Source: JBBSUX01 sp038234045 (lineage in GTDB: Bacteria > Pseudomonadota > Gammaproteobacteria > Burkholderiales > Burkholderiaceae_C). From it: a stretch of DNA of 6,530 bases. Position 1 is the first letter of the stretch; the number at the start of each line of letters is the position of its first letter. Shown here in pieces: positions 1-6,364 of this stretch. Made by a program: the position numbers and the translations under genes. The stretch covers positions 1 to 6,530 of the forward strand of contig JBBSUX010000201.1 in NCBI GenBank assembly GCA_038234045.1. The letters are read 5' to 3'. The notes under the pieces are model-generated. The model did not search any database. It was given only the letters and a program-made list of their open reading frames with translations, and had not been told where the DNA came from.

Positions 1-465
1 AACCGCCAACATTTGCTGCTCGCCGCCCGAAAGCCGCGTGCCAGGGCTGTTCCGACGTTCTGCCAGATTGGGAAACATCTCGTAGATTTCCTCAACCGAC
101 ATGCCCTTGCCAGCACCCTTGAGCGCTGGTGGGAGCAGCAGGTTTTCTTCGCAGGTCAGACTGGCAAAAATGCCGCGCTCTTCCGGGCAATAGCCGATGC
201 CGCAGTGCGCAATCCGGTGCGTGGCCATGTCGATGGTCTCGACGCCGTTGACTTTGACCGAACCCGTACGTTTTCCGGTCAGACCCAGAATCGCTCGGAG
301 CGTTGTGGTGCGACCAGCGCCATTGCGGCCGAGTAAGGTTACGACTTCGCCGGGCTGCACCAGCATGTCCACGCCGTGCAGCACGTGGGATTCTCCGTAC
401 CACGCCTGCAGGTGGCTGATGTCGAGCGCTGGCGTGGCGCTGGTAGCGTCAGCAGCGACCCTCAT
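1..465 (-). CDS. livF: Branched-chain amino acid ABC transporter ATP-binding protein LivF (3' part missing)
   Basis: This is the N-terminal 155 residues of a LivF-type ATPase; the reading frame runs off the left edge, so about a third of the usual length (roughly 235-240 residues) is missing. LivF pairs with LivG on the cytoplasmic face of the inner membrane to power uptake of branched-chain amino acids or related amides and acids; the substrate cannot be told from the ATPase. Visible motifs are a Walker A loop at residues 46-54 (GRNGAGRTT), the LivF-type PEER segment at 94-97, and the ABC signature LSGGEQQ at 145-151. Walker B and the H-loop lie outside the window. The Walker A lysine is replaced by arginine (R52, CGC at 310-312). 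I believe this variant recurs in LivF homologues of this bacterial group, but cannot verify it. ATG at 465 is chosen because AAGGTG lies 8 bases upstream. It follows livG on the same strand after a gap of 94 bases, so the two are probably one operon. Confidence 0.9.
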   Translation of the reverse strand, partial: MRVAADATSATPALDISHLQAWYGESHVLHGVDMLVQPGEVVTLLGRNGAGRTTTLRAILGLTGKRTGSVKVNGVETIDMATHRIAHCGIGYCPEERGIFASLTCEENLLLPPALKGAGKGMSVEEIYEMFPNLAERRNSPGTRLSGGEQQMLAV

Positions 466-471
466 GCGTCG

Positions 472-477
472 CACCTT
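472..477 (-). promoter_or_regulatory. Ribosome binding site of livF
   Basis: Read on the minus strand this is AAGGTG; its AAGG core is separated by 8 bases from the ATG at 465. It supports that start over an in-frame GTG at 474, which lies inside the site itself. Confidence 0.6.
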
Positions 478-523
478 GAGTTTGTGGTGTATTCCGACGA
501 CATGCTTGGGCAAATTCGCAAAC

Positions 524-539
524 TATCGTGATTGCGATA
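524..539 (-). repeat. Small inverted repeat in the livG-livF gap
   Basis: TATCG at 524-528 and CGATA at 535-539 form a perfect 5 bp inverted repeat around a 6-base loop, about 20 bases after the livG stop codon. It has no T-tract, so it is not an intrinsic terminator. It could be a weak hairpin in the livG-livF transcript, for example affecting processing, but the match is short enough to be chance. Confidence 0.25.
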
Positions 540-559
540 ACGACGATCGAAGCTCATGG

Positions 560-1330
560 TCAATGCGCCCCTTCCAGCTGGCCATCGGTGGTTCCCATGT
601 AGGCCTCCATTACCTCCGGGTTGCGCGATACCGTTTCGTAATCACCCTCAGCCAACACCGAGCCCCGCTGCAGCACCGTGATGGTGTCGGCGATGGTGGA
701 AATTACTTTCATGTTGTGCTCAACCATCAGCACCGTGCGGCCAACAGCCACCTTGCGGATGAGCTGGGTCACGCGGTCGACATCCTCGTGCCCCATTCCC
801 TGGGTGGGCTCGTCGAGCAGCATGAGCTCTGGCTCCATCGCCAAGGTGGTGGCAATTTCGAGCGCCCGCTTGCGGCCATAGGGAAGGTTGACAGTTTCCT
901 CATGCGCCAGATCCCTCAGGCCCACCTCGTCGAGCAGCTCGAGCGCACGACCGTCCAGCCTTGAAAGGCTGCTTTCGCTCTTCCAGAAATGAAAAGATGT
1001 TCCAAGCCGCCGCTGCAGGCCGAGACGGACGTTTTCAAGCAATGTCAGATGGGGGAACACTGCCGAGATCTGGAATGACCGGATGATGCCGCGTCGTGCA
1101 ATCTGGGCGGGCCGTTCGCCGGTGATGTCGTGGCCGTTATAGATGATGCTGCCCGAAGTAGGCGAAAGGAACTTGGTGAGGAGGTTGAAGCAAGTCGTCT
1201 TGCCAGCGCCATTGGGGCCGATCAAGGCATGAATGCTGCCTCTGCGTACCGTGAGGTCTACAGCGCTGACGGCGGTAAAGCCACGGAAGTCCTTCGTGAG
1301 CTTTCGCGTCTGGAGAATCGCATCGACCAT
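560..1330 (-). CDS. livG: Branched-chain amino acid ABC transporter ATP-binding protein LivG
   Basis: This is a complete 256-residue LivG-type ATPase, matching the usual family length of about 255. It forms the nucleotide-binding pair with LivF under the LivH/LivM permeases of a branched-chain amino acid type importer. Motifs in order are Walker A GPNGAGKTT (38-46), a Q-loop in RSFQ (84-87), the LivG-type signature LPYGRKRALEIA (149-160), Walker B LMLLDEP (169-175) with the catalytic glutamate at 174, and the H-loop histidine at 205 in VEHNM. The ATG at 1330 gives the typical MVDAIL N-terminus. A GTG at 1399 would add 23 residues that look unlike the family, and neither start has a clear Shine-Dalgarno sequence. 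It is the first gene of a leftward transcript that continues into livF. Nothing resembling a permease or binding protein lies upstream, so the other transporter genes are either beyond the left edge or elsewhere. Confidence 0.93.
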   Translation of the reverse strand: MVDAILQTRKLTKDFRGFTAVSAVDLTVRRGSIHALIGPNGAGKTTCFNLLTKFLSPTSGSIIYNGHDITGERPAQIARRGIIRSFQISAVFPHLTLLENVRLGLQRRLGTSFHFWKSESSLSRLDGRALELLDEVGLRDLAHEETVNLPYGRKRALEIATTLAMEPELMLLDEPTQGMGHEDVDRVTQLIRKVAVGRTVLMVEHNMKVISTIADTITVLQRGSVLAEGDYETVSRNPEVMEAYMGTTDGQLEGAH

Positions 1331-1510
1331 CTGGGTTGCTTGGCTTGTATGAACAGGGTAGGTGCAGCATGCGCGGGAGTGCGCACCTGAAAGATTCACG
1401 TTGCGCGCTAATGATCGCGCAGCGCTTCTCGGGGATGAGCAGATGGTAGGGAGGGCCGACTCCAGTTGCTATTGGGACAAGTCCTATAGCTGACCAGAAA
1501 TTGCGCCACG

Positions 1511-1525
1511 CGCGAAGACTTCGCG
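1511..1525. repeat. 15-base palindrome, possible operator
   Basis: CGCGAAG (1511-1517) and CTTCGCG (1519-1525) are exact reverse complements around a single central base. A dyad of this size upstream of livG is the right form for a dimeric regulator site, or for a hairpin with a 5-base loop in a long livG leader. No T-tract follows in either direction, so it is not a terminator. The regulator is unknown. Confidence 0.35.
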
Positions 1526-1605
1526 GGGGCACCAGATCCGGCGACCCGGAGCGACGCCAGGCACGGATTGCAAAAAGCCGCCCAACACGGGAAGCGACAG
1601 TTTTA

Positions 1606-1619
1606 TAGGCAAGTACCTA
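1606..1619. repeat. TAGG-N6-CCTA inverted repeat upstream of the repeat-protein gene
   Basis: TAGG (1606-1609) and CCTA (1616-1619) flank a 6-base spacer, about 120 bases before the start codon of the secreted repeat protein. The position fits an upstream regulatory element. The arms are only 4 bases long, so chance is a real alternative. Confidence 0.25.
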
Positions 1620-1727
1620 CAAAGGGTGGTGAGGCGCTCCTATTACCCCTTTGCGTTGCATCCATCTAAAGTCCGCTCACGGTTCGGAGGCCGTTGAACT
1701 CCGACAACCGAAATTCAATTACGTCAC

Positions 1728-1731
1728 AGGA
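1728..1731 (+). promoter_or_regulatory. Ribosome binding site of the repeat-protein gene
   Basis: AGGA sits 7 bases before the ATG at 1739. It decides for this start over an in-frame upstream start at 1694, which would put 15 polar residues in front of the signal peptide. Confidence 0.65.
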
Positions 1732-1738
1732 AAACATC

Positions 1739-2314
1739 ATGAAAAAAACCATCCTTGCCATCGCCGCAGCTTCCGCCTTGGCGTTCAGCCTCAGCGCGAG
1801 CGCCATGACCAAAACTGAGTACAAAACGCAGAAGGACCAGATTTCCGCAACCTACAAGGCCGACAAGAAGGCCTGCGACGGCATGAAGGACAACGCCAAA
1901 GACGTGTGCCAATCTGAAGCCAAGGGCAAAGACAAGGTTGCCAAGGCCGAACTCGAAGCTCAATACAAGCCGAGTCCCAGCCATGACAAGAAGGTGATGG
2001 ACGCAAAGGCCGACGCTGCGTACGACACTGCCAAGGAAAAGTGCGACGACCAGAAGGGCAATGCGAAGGATGTCTGCGTCAAAGACGCAAAGGCCAAGCA
2101 TACGGCTGCGAAGGAGGACGCTAAGGTCGCGAAGACTTCAGAAAAGGCCAAGATGGGCCAGGCTTCACCTGCTGACGTAGCCGAGCAACGCAAGGACGCG
2201 ACTGAAGAAAAGACAGAGGCCAACTACGCAGCCGCGAAGGAGCGTTGCGACTCGATGTCCGGCGCGACCAAGGACAGCTGTGAAAAAGATGCGAAGATGA
2301 AGTACAAAAAGTAA
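1739..2314 (+). CDS. Secreted periplasmic protein with three CX10C repeats, function unknown
   Basis: This gene encodes 191 residues and I cannot assign a function. Residues 1-22 are a clear Sec signal peptide: a KK-containing start, a hydrophobic core and an ASA cleavage site before Met23, leaving about 169 mature residues. The mature part is very rich in Lys, Ala and Asp and should be largely helical. It contains three copies of a unit of about 28 residues, Y-x3-K-x2-C-D-x6-K-D-x-C-x2-(D/E)-A-K, near residues 39-62, 95-118 and 163-186. Each has two cysteines exactly ten residues apart (C46/C57, C102/C113, C170/C181), and there are no other cysteines. The likely fold is three helical hairpins, each closed by a disulfide in the oxidising periplasm. 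Similar Lys/Ala-rich proteins in Burkholderiales are, as I recall, annotated as hypothetical or loosely TolA-like. The gene has its own ribosome binding site and a strong terminator, so it is probably monocistronic. An envelope stress or metal-binding role is only a guess. Confidence 0.88.
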   Translation: MKKTILAIAAASALAFSLSASAMTKTEYKTQKDQISATYKADKKACDGMKDNAKDVCQSEAKGKDKVAKAELEAQYKPSPSHDKKVMDAKADAAYDTAKEKCDDQKGNAKDVCVKDAKAKHTAAKEDAKVAKTSEKAKMGQASPADVAEQRKDATEEKTEANYAAAKERCDSMSGATKDSCEKDAKMKYKK

Positions 2315-2333
2315 TTCTTCTTCAGACTTCATC

Positions 2334-2372
2334 GGGCGGCTGGAATTGAATTCCGCCGCCCTTTTTCTTTTT
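2334..2372 (+). terminator. Rho-independent terminator after the repeat-protein gene
   Basis: GGGCGGC (2334-2340) pairs with GCCGCCC (2355-2361). With one bulged T, GGAA/TTCC extends the stem inward, leaving a 5-base loop. The run TTTTTCTTTTT follows at once (2362-2372). This is a textbook intrinsic terminator 19 bases after the stop codon. It works only in the plus direction because no T-tract lies on the other side. It ends just 24 bases before the egtB start codon. Confidence 0.93.
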
Positions 2373-2396
2373 GCATCTCGGGGCACGCAAGCAAAG

Positions 2397-3689
2397 ATGG
2401 GACAACAACATCACGAACCGGCTGGGCAAGCGGCACCGGAAAGAGAGATCCTTGGTCAGCTGCTCGCGCGCACCCGTGCGCAAACGCGTCAACTTGTCGA
2501 AAATCTCTCGGACGAAGACATGTGTGTCCAGTCGATGCCCGATGCCAGCCCCGCCAAATGGCATCTTGCGCACACCAGCTGGTTTCACGAAGCGGTGGTG
2601 CTGCCGCGTGCAGGTTTGGGCTACCGTGTTTTCGACGAAAGCTATTCTTACCTGTTCAACTCGTATTATGAGGCGCTTGGCGAACGCCATCCTCGCCCCG
2701 ACCGCGGCCTCCTCACCCGCCCGACCGTGGCTGAAGTCAGGGCCTACCGCCAGCATGTGGACGAGGCCCTGGCGCACGTAGTCAGCCAGGCGGACAACGC
2801 GACCTGGTCCGAACTTGCTCCACTTCTTGTGCTCGGAATTCAACACGAGCAGCAACATCAGGAACTGCTGGCAACGGATATCGTTCATCTCTTTTCGTGT
2901 AATCCGCTGCTTCCGGCATGGCAAGCCTCCAATCCCGCCGCATTGAAATTGGCGCCCGAACCACAAGCGCTACCCCGCTGGATCGGGTTGGCTCCGGGCA
3001 TTACTTCCATTGGCCATCCACCGGCCGACGGCTCCTCAGACAACTTCGCTTTTGACAACGAAACGCCTCCCCACCAAGTGTTCATAGCGCCGTACGAAAT
3101 CTCTGACCGGTTGGTGACATGTGGTGAATATCTGGACTTCATCGAGGACGGTGGCTACAACACATCGTCTCTCTGGTTATCGGATGGATGGGCGGCGGTA
3201 CGCGCGAATGAATGGAAAGCGCCCGCCTACTGGTTGACGCCTGACGATCCACGGGGCGCCTTCGGTGCAACGTCCGCTCCCACAGAGGGGTGGCGTGTTT
3301 TCGGTCCGCATGGCGTTCGGGCGTTGGATGCCGGAGCACCCGTTACCCAGCTGAGCTTTTACGAAGCAGCAGCCTATGCGAACTGGGCTTGCGCCCGGCT
3401 GCCAACCGAGCATGAATGGGAAGCAGCGTTTGATGAACCGGGCATGCGCGAGATGCTCGGCCATGCATGGCAATGGACACGATCCTCTTACGATCCTTAT
3501 CCCGGCTTCAAGGCGCTCGAAGGAGCTGCCGAGGAATACAACGGGAAATTCATGGTCGGACAGATCGTTTTGCGCGGCAGCAGTGCCTGGACACCCGAAG
3601 GCCACGCACGCCATAGCTACCGCAACTTTTTTCCGCCGGCCGCGCGCTGGCAGTTTTCGGGCCTGCGGCTTGCACGGAACGTTTCATGA
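2397..3689 (+). CDS. egtB: Ergothioneine biosynthesis protein EgtB (hercynine sulfoxide synthase)
   Basis: EgtB is a cytoplasmic non-heme iron enzyme that uses oxygen to join a thiol (gamma-glutamylcysteine or cysteine) to the imidazole C2 of hercynine, giving a sulfoxide on the way to ergothioneine. The 430-residue protein has the family's two parts. The first is an N-terminal DinB-like domain (about 15-175) with the three iron ligands H59 (in KWHLAHTSWF), H150 and H154 (in QHEQQHQE). The second is a C-terminal formylglycine-generating-enzyme-like fold (about 195-428) with RLPTEHEWEAA (344-354), QWTRSSYDPYPGF (359-371 region) and an RGSS...HSYRNFFPP...FSGLRLA tail. The ATG at 2397 fits the family N-terminus; an in-frame TTG at 2346 lies in the terminator hairpin. 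The RNFFPP segment lacks the Asp that, as I recall, binds gamma-glutamylcysteine in mycobacterial EgtB, so cysteine may be the donor. There is no OvoA-type methyltransferase domain, so OvoA is unlikely; a SenA-like homologue is less likely because no senB is adjacent. Confidence 0.92.
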   Translation: MGQQHHEPAGQAAPEREILGQLLARTRAQTRQLVENLSDEDMCVQSMPDASPAKWHLAHTSWFHEAVVLPRAGLGYRVFDESYSYLFNSYYEALGERHPRPDRGLLTRPTVAEVRAYRQHVDEALAHVVSQADNATWSELAPLLVLGIQHEQQHQELLATDIVHLFSCNPLLPAWQASNPAALKLAPEPQALPRWIGLAPGITSIGHPPADGSSDNFAFDNETPPHQVFIAPYEISDRLVTCGEYLDFIEDGGYNTSSLWLSDGWAAVRANEWKAPAYWLTPDDPRGAFGATSAPTEGWRVFGPHGVRALDAGAPVTQLSFYEAAAYANWACARLPTEHEWEAAFDEPGMREMLGHAWQWTRSSYDPYPGFKALEGAAEEYNGKFMVGQIVLRGSSAWTPEGHARHSYRNFFPPAARWQFSGLRLARNVS

Positions 3690-4708
3690 CAAGCACCAAC
3701 CTGCCCGTCGCCCTGCGGCGCGAGCCATCTCCTTCGATACCGGCCGCGCAGGGGTCCGAGCCCGAATCAACGGACGCTGATGGGTTCGCACAGGCTTTCC
3801 TCAGTGCCTTGCGTGAAAAGCCACACCGCATTTCGCCCAAGTATTTCTACGATGCACCAGGTTCGGCACTGTTCGACCAAATCTGCGAATTGCCCGAGTA
3901 CTACCCAACGCGCACCGAAGCGGCGCTGCTTCGTACCCATGTCGGCGAGATTGCAGAACTCGCAGGAAGCGGAGCGGAAATTGTCGAGTTCGGAGCGGGC
4001 TCCCTCACGAAAGTGCGGACTTTGCTCGATGCTTTTCACAATCCTGCAGCGTACTTTCCCATCGACATTTCTGGCGAACACCTGACAGCTGCTGCGCAAC
4101 GCCTGCGCAACGATTACCCTCATCTTGAGGTGCACCCTGTGGTGGCCGATTACACGCATCGCGTGTTGCTGCCGGCTCGCAGTAGTCCAGTCGGCAGGAA
4201 GATCGGATTTTTCCCGGGCTCTACCATCGGCAACTTTATGCCCGACGAGGCGTTGGCCTTCTTGCGCAGGGCTGCTCAGGTACTTCAAGGCGGAGCCATG
4301 GTGTTGGGCGTAGATCTCGTCAAATCACCCGCTCTGCTCCACGCTGCCTACAACGATGCGGATGGCGTCACGGCGCAGTTCAATCTGAACCTGCTTGCGC
4401 GGGCGAACCGGGAGCTGGGCACTGAGCTCGACGTGTCGAAGTTCGAGCATTACGCGTTTTACAACGCTCCCTATCAGCGCATCGAGATGCATCTGGTCAA
4501 TCTGAAAACACAGATAGTGAGCCTGCGCGGGGAAGCGCTACGGTGGACCGAAGGTCAATCCCTCCACACCGAGTACTCCCACAAATTTACGGTCGAAGGC
4601 CTGCGTCGGCTGGCGGTCGAAGCAGGGTTCAAGCCCAAGGCCGTTTGGATGGATGGCGAGCGATTGTTCAGCATCCACTGGCTCGAAGCTCCTGAGAGCG
4701 AAACTTAG
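3686..4708 (+). CDS. egtD: L-histidine N-alpha-methyltransferase EgtD
   Basis: EgtD transfers three methyl groups from S-adenosylmethionine to the alpha-amino group of histidine, giving hercynine, the substrate of EgtB. The protein has 340 residues, slightly longer than the roughly 320 of mycobacterial EgtD because of a low-complexity N-terminus of about 35 residues. Family motifs in order are KYFYDAPGSALF (52-63), LPEYYPTRTEA (69-79), the SAM loop EFGAGSLTK (101-109), FPIDIS (124-129), FFPGSTIGNF (175-184), GVDLVKS followed by AYND (208-224), IEMHL (266-270) and HTEYSHKF (294-301). N183, Y222, E296 and S298 sit where known EgtD enzymes bind the histidine substrate. Its ATG overlaps the egtB stop codon in the sequence ATGA, so translation is probably coupled and the two proteins made in step. 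No transcription terminator is evident between its stop codon and the convergent emrB gene. Confidence 0.94.
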   Translation: MTSTNLPVALRREPSPSIPAAQGSEPESTDADGFAQAFLSALREKPHRISPKYFYDAPGSALFDQICELPEYYPTRTEAALLRTHVGEIAELAGSGAEIVEFGAGSLTKVRTLLDAFHNPAAYFPIDISGEHLTAAAQRLRNDYPHLEVHPVVADYTHRVLLPARSSPVGRKIGFFPGSTIGNFMPDEALAFLRRAAQVLQGGAMVLGVDLVKSPALLHAAYNDADGVTAQFNLNLLARANRELGTELDVSKFEHYAFYNAPYQRIEMHLVNLKTQIVSLRGEALRWTEGQSLHTEYSHKFTVEGLRRLAVEAGFKPKAVWMDGERLFSIHWLEAPESET

Positions 4709-4778
4709 TAAGCCCGAATGGACTGCTGGTTTTGAACCCGCAACTCCTTCCCCGCAAACGCAGGCGTCCAAACCCGTA
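4709..4778. other. Gap between convergent egtD and emrB
   Basis: Seventy bases separate the two stop codons. I find no T-tract hairpin for either direction; the best stem (CCTGC/GCGGG read on the minus strand) is 5 bp and has no U-run. The segment 4725-4741 resembles a tRNA T-arm read on the minus strand: GCTGG, TTTTGAA, CCCGC, with one mismatched pair. No anticodon arm or acceptor stem can be built around it, so it is not an intact tRNA. It may be a remnant or chance. Confidence 0.5.
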
Positions 4779-6356
4779 TCAGTGCGCTCCCGCTGCGGCA
4801 TCCGCGCCACTGGCACCGCCGGCCTTGACCGGGCGTGCCAGCCACACCAACGGGATCAGAAGCAGGAAGATCACAGCCGACACGTAGAAGACATCGTTGG
4901 CTGCGAGCATGAATGCTTGCTGCGTGATAAGCCTATCCACCTGCGCGAGCGCCTGCTGCCCGGTGAACCCGTGAGACGATAAGCCGGAAAGCGCGCCCAT
5001 TGCTGCTGAGTTGCCGTGATTGATGGCCTCCGAAAGCTGCGAGTGATGAAGCCTTGCGCGGCTCTCCCAGACCGTGGTTACCACTGACGTACCGACTGCG
5101 CCGGCGGTGATCCGTACGAAATTGGAAAGGCCTGAAGCAGCCGGAATGCGATCCGGCGGCAAATTTGAGAGGGTAATTGTCACCAGAGGAACGAAAAATC
5201 CCGCCATCGCCACACCCTGAATGAGCGTGGGAATCATGATCGTCCAATAGGTTGCCTCGGTGTTAAAGCGCGACCGCATCCACATAACCAGCGCAAATAC
5301 CACAAAGGATGCAGTGACAAAGCGGCGGGGATCGACGCGGTGGAGGTTCTTGCCGATCAGCGGCGAAAGCAGCAGTGCAAACAACCCGACCGGCGCGGTG
5401 ACCATTCCCGCCTCAGTCGCTGTGTATCCCATGAACTGTTGCAGCCAGAGCGGCAACAACACGACATTGCCGAAAAACACTCCATAGGCCACAGAAATCG
5501 CCAGTGTCCCCGCCCAGAAATTACGCACCTTGAACAGCGAGAGATCAATCACCGGATGTTTGTCGGTGAGCTCCCAGATCATGAAGAACGCGAATCCGAC
5601 GACGGCAGTAACGGCAAGTGCAATCACAAGCGGCGAGTGAAACCAGTCATTTTCTTTGCCAAGGTCGAGCATCACCTGCATGGACCCGACCCACAGCACC
5701 AGCAAGGCAAGTCCGGTTGAGTCGATGGGTAATTTGCGAATCTGGCTGTCGCGCAGGTGATAAAGCTTCCATGAAGCGAACGCGGCCAGCATACCCACCG
5801 GAATATTGATGTAAAAAATCCAGGGCCAGGTCATGTTGTCCGTGATCCAGCCGCCGAGCAGCGGGCCCATCACGGGCGCGACGAGCGTCGTCATCGACCA
5901 CATCGCCATGGCAGTTCCCGCAAGCGCTTTTGGATAGCTCGCCAGCAATAAGGTCTGCGACAGCGGAATCATCGGTCCGGCGACGAAACCCTGGATCACC
6001 CGGAAAGCGATCAGGGTCGTCATGTTGGGCGCCAGTCCGCACATCCACGAAGCGATGACAAAGAGAATCACGCTCCCAACGAAGAGACGCACTTGACCAA
6101 AACGTTGCGAGAGCCAGCCAGTCAACGGCACTGCGATGGCGTTGGCCACCGCGAAACTGGTGATGACCCAGGTTCCTTGGTTAGGACTAACACCGAGGTC
6201 GCCCGCGATCGCCGGTAGAGATACGTTGGCGATCGAGGTGTCCAGCACGTTCATGAACGTCGCGGCAGATAACGCAATCGTGCCCAGGATGCGCGCGGTG
6301 CCTTCGAGCGGCGGCGGCGCTATGTACGTCTGCGCGGAAGTAGAGGAAGACGGCAT
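4779..6356 (-). CDS. emrB: Multidrug efflux MFS permease, DHA2 family (EmrB/QacA type)
   Basis: This 525-residue inner-membrane protein has the length and pattern of a 14-helix DHA2 drug:proton antiporter. EmrB works with the periplasmic adaptor EmrA and a TolC-type outer-membrane channel to expel hydrophobic toxic compounds. Sequence marks are the DHA2 motif LDTSIANVSLP in helix 1 (38-48), motif A GWLSQRFGQVR in the first cytoplasmic loop (80-90), motif B around R119 in AFRVIQGFVAG, motif C APVMGPLLGGWI (160-171), and WPWIFYINIPVG (177-188). A long loop after about residue 430 precedes the last helix, as usual in EmrB. The ATG at 6356 is preceded by GAGAG at an 8-base spacing. It lies 31 bases after the probable emrA stop codon, consistent with an emrA-emrB operon read leftward. 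The substrate cannot be inferred. It converges on egtD and is not part of that operon. Confidence 0.92.
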   Translation of the reverse strand: MPSSSTSAQTYIAPPPLEGTARILGTIALSAATFMNVLDTSIANVSLPAIAGDLGVSPNQGTWVITSFAVANAIAVPLTGWLSQRFGQVRLFVGSVILFVIASWMCGLAPNMTTLIAFRVIQGFVAGPMIPLSQTLLLASYPKALAGTAMAMWSMTTLVAPVMGPLLGGWITDNMTWPWIFYINIPVGMLAAFASWKLYHLRDSQIRKLPIDSTGLALLVLWVGSMQVMLDLGKENDWFHSPLVIALAVTAVVGFAFFMIWELTDKHPVIDLSLFKVRNFWAGTLAISVAYGVFFGNVVLLPLWLQQFMGYTATEAGMVTAPVGLFALLLSPLIGKNLHRVDPRRFVTASFVVFALVMWMRSRFNTEATYWTIMIPTLIQGVAMAGFFVPLVTITLSNLPPDRIPAASGLSNFVRITAGAVGTSVVTTVWESRARLHHSQLSEAINHGNSAAMGALSGLSSHGFTGQQALAQVDRLITQQAFMLAANDVFYVSAVIFLLLIPLVWLARPVKAGGASGADAAAGAH

Positions 6357-6364
6357 TCAGGAAA

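Larger units (their letters stand above)
1331..1738. other. Divergent intergenic region, livG / periplasmic repeat protein gene
   Basis: About 400 bases separate the livG start from the secreted-protein start, and both promoters should lie here. I see no reading frame with a recognisable product on either strand. It holds several short inverted repeats: TGCGCG/CGCGCA at 1402-1421, a 15-base palindrome at 1511-1525, TCCGG/CCGGA at 1537-1550 and TAGG/CCTA at 1606-1619. On the minus strand a TATAAA lies near 1601-1606, but no good -35 box sits about 17 bases upstream. No confident sigma-70 promoter could be assigned for either direction. Confidence 0.6.

Noticed and set aside
197..964. Plus-strand open frame of 255 codons
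   Set aside because: It lies antisense across livF and livG, whose ABC motifs are unambiguous on the minus strand, and its translation shows no recognisable domain.
1331..1399. GTG at 1399 as the livG start
   Set aside because: It would add 23 residues unlike any LivG N-terminus and has no Shine-Dalgarno sequence; the ATG at 1330 gives the typical start.
1137..1532. Minus-strand open frame reaching upstream of livG, considered as a truncated permease
   Set aside because: Its 3' half overlaps livG in another frame and its upstream part shows no hydrophobic helices or family motif.
1694..1738. Upstream extension of the repeat-protein gene
   Set aside because: It would place 15 polar residues before a clear signal peptide; the AGGA at 1728 serves the ATG at 1739.
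1724..2223. Minus-strand open frames antisense to the repeat-protein gene
   Set aside because: They arise from the biased Lys/Ala codon content of the real gene, which has a signal peptide, ribosome binding site and terminator on the plus strand.
2346..2396. TTG at 2346 as the egtB start
   Set aside because: It lies in the loop of the intrinsic terminator, and the added residues are encoded by the hairpin and T-run.
4653..4982. Plus-strand open frame containing GFEPATP
   Set aside because: It overlaps egtD and emrB in other frames, and GFEPATP is a known sign of spurious translation antisense to a tRNA T-arm.
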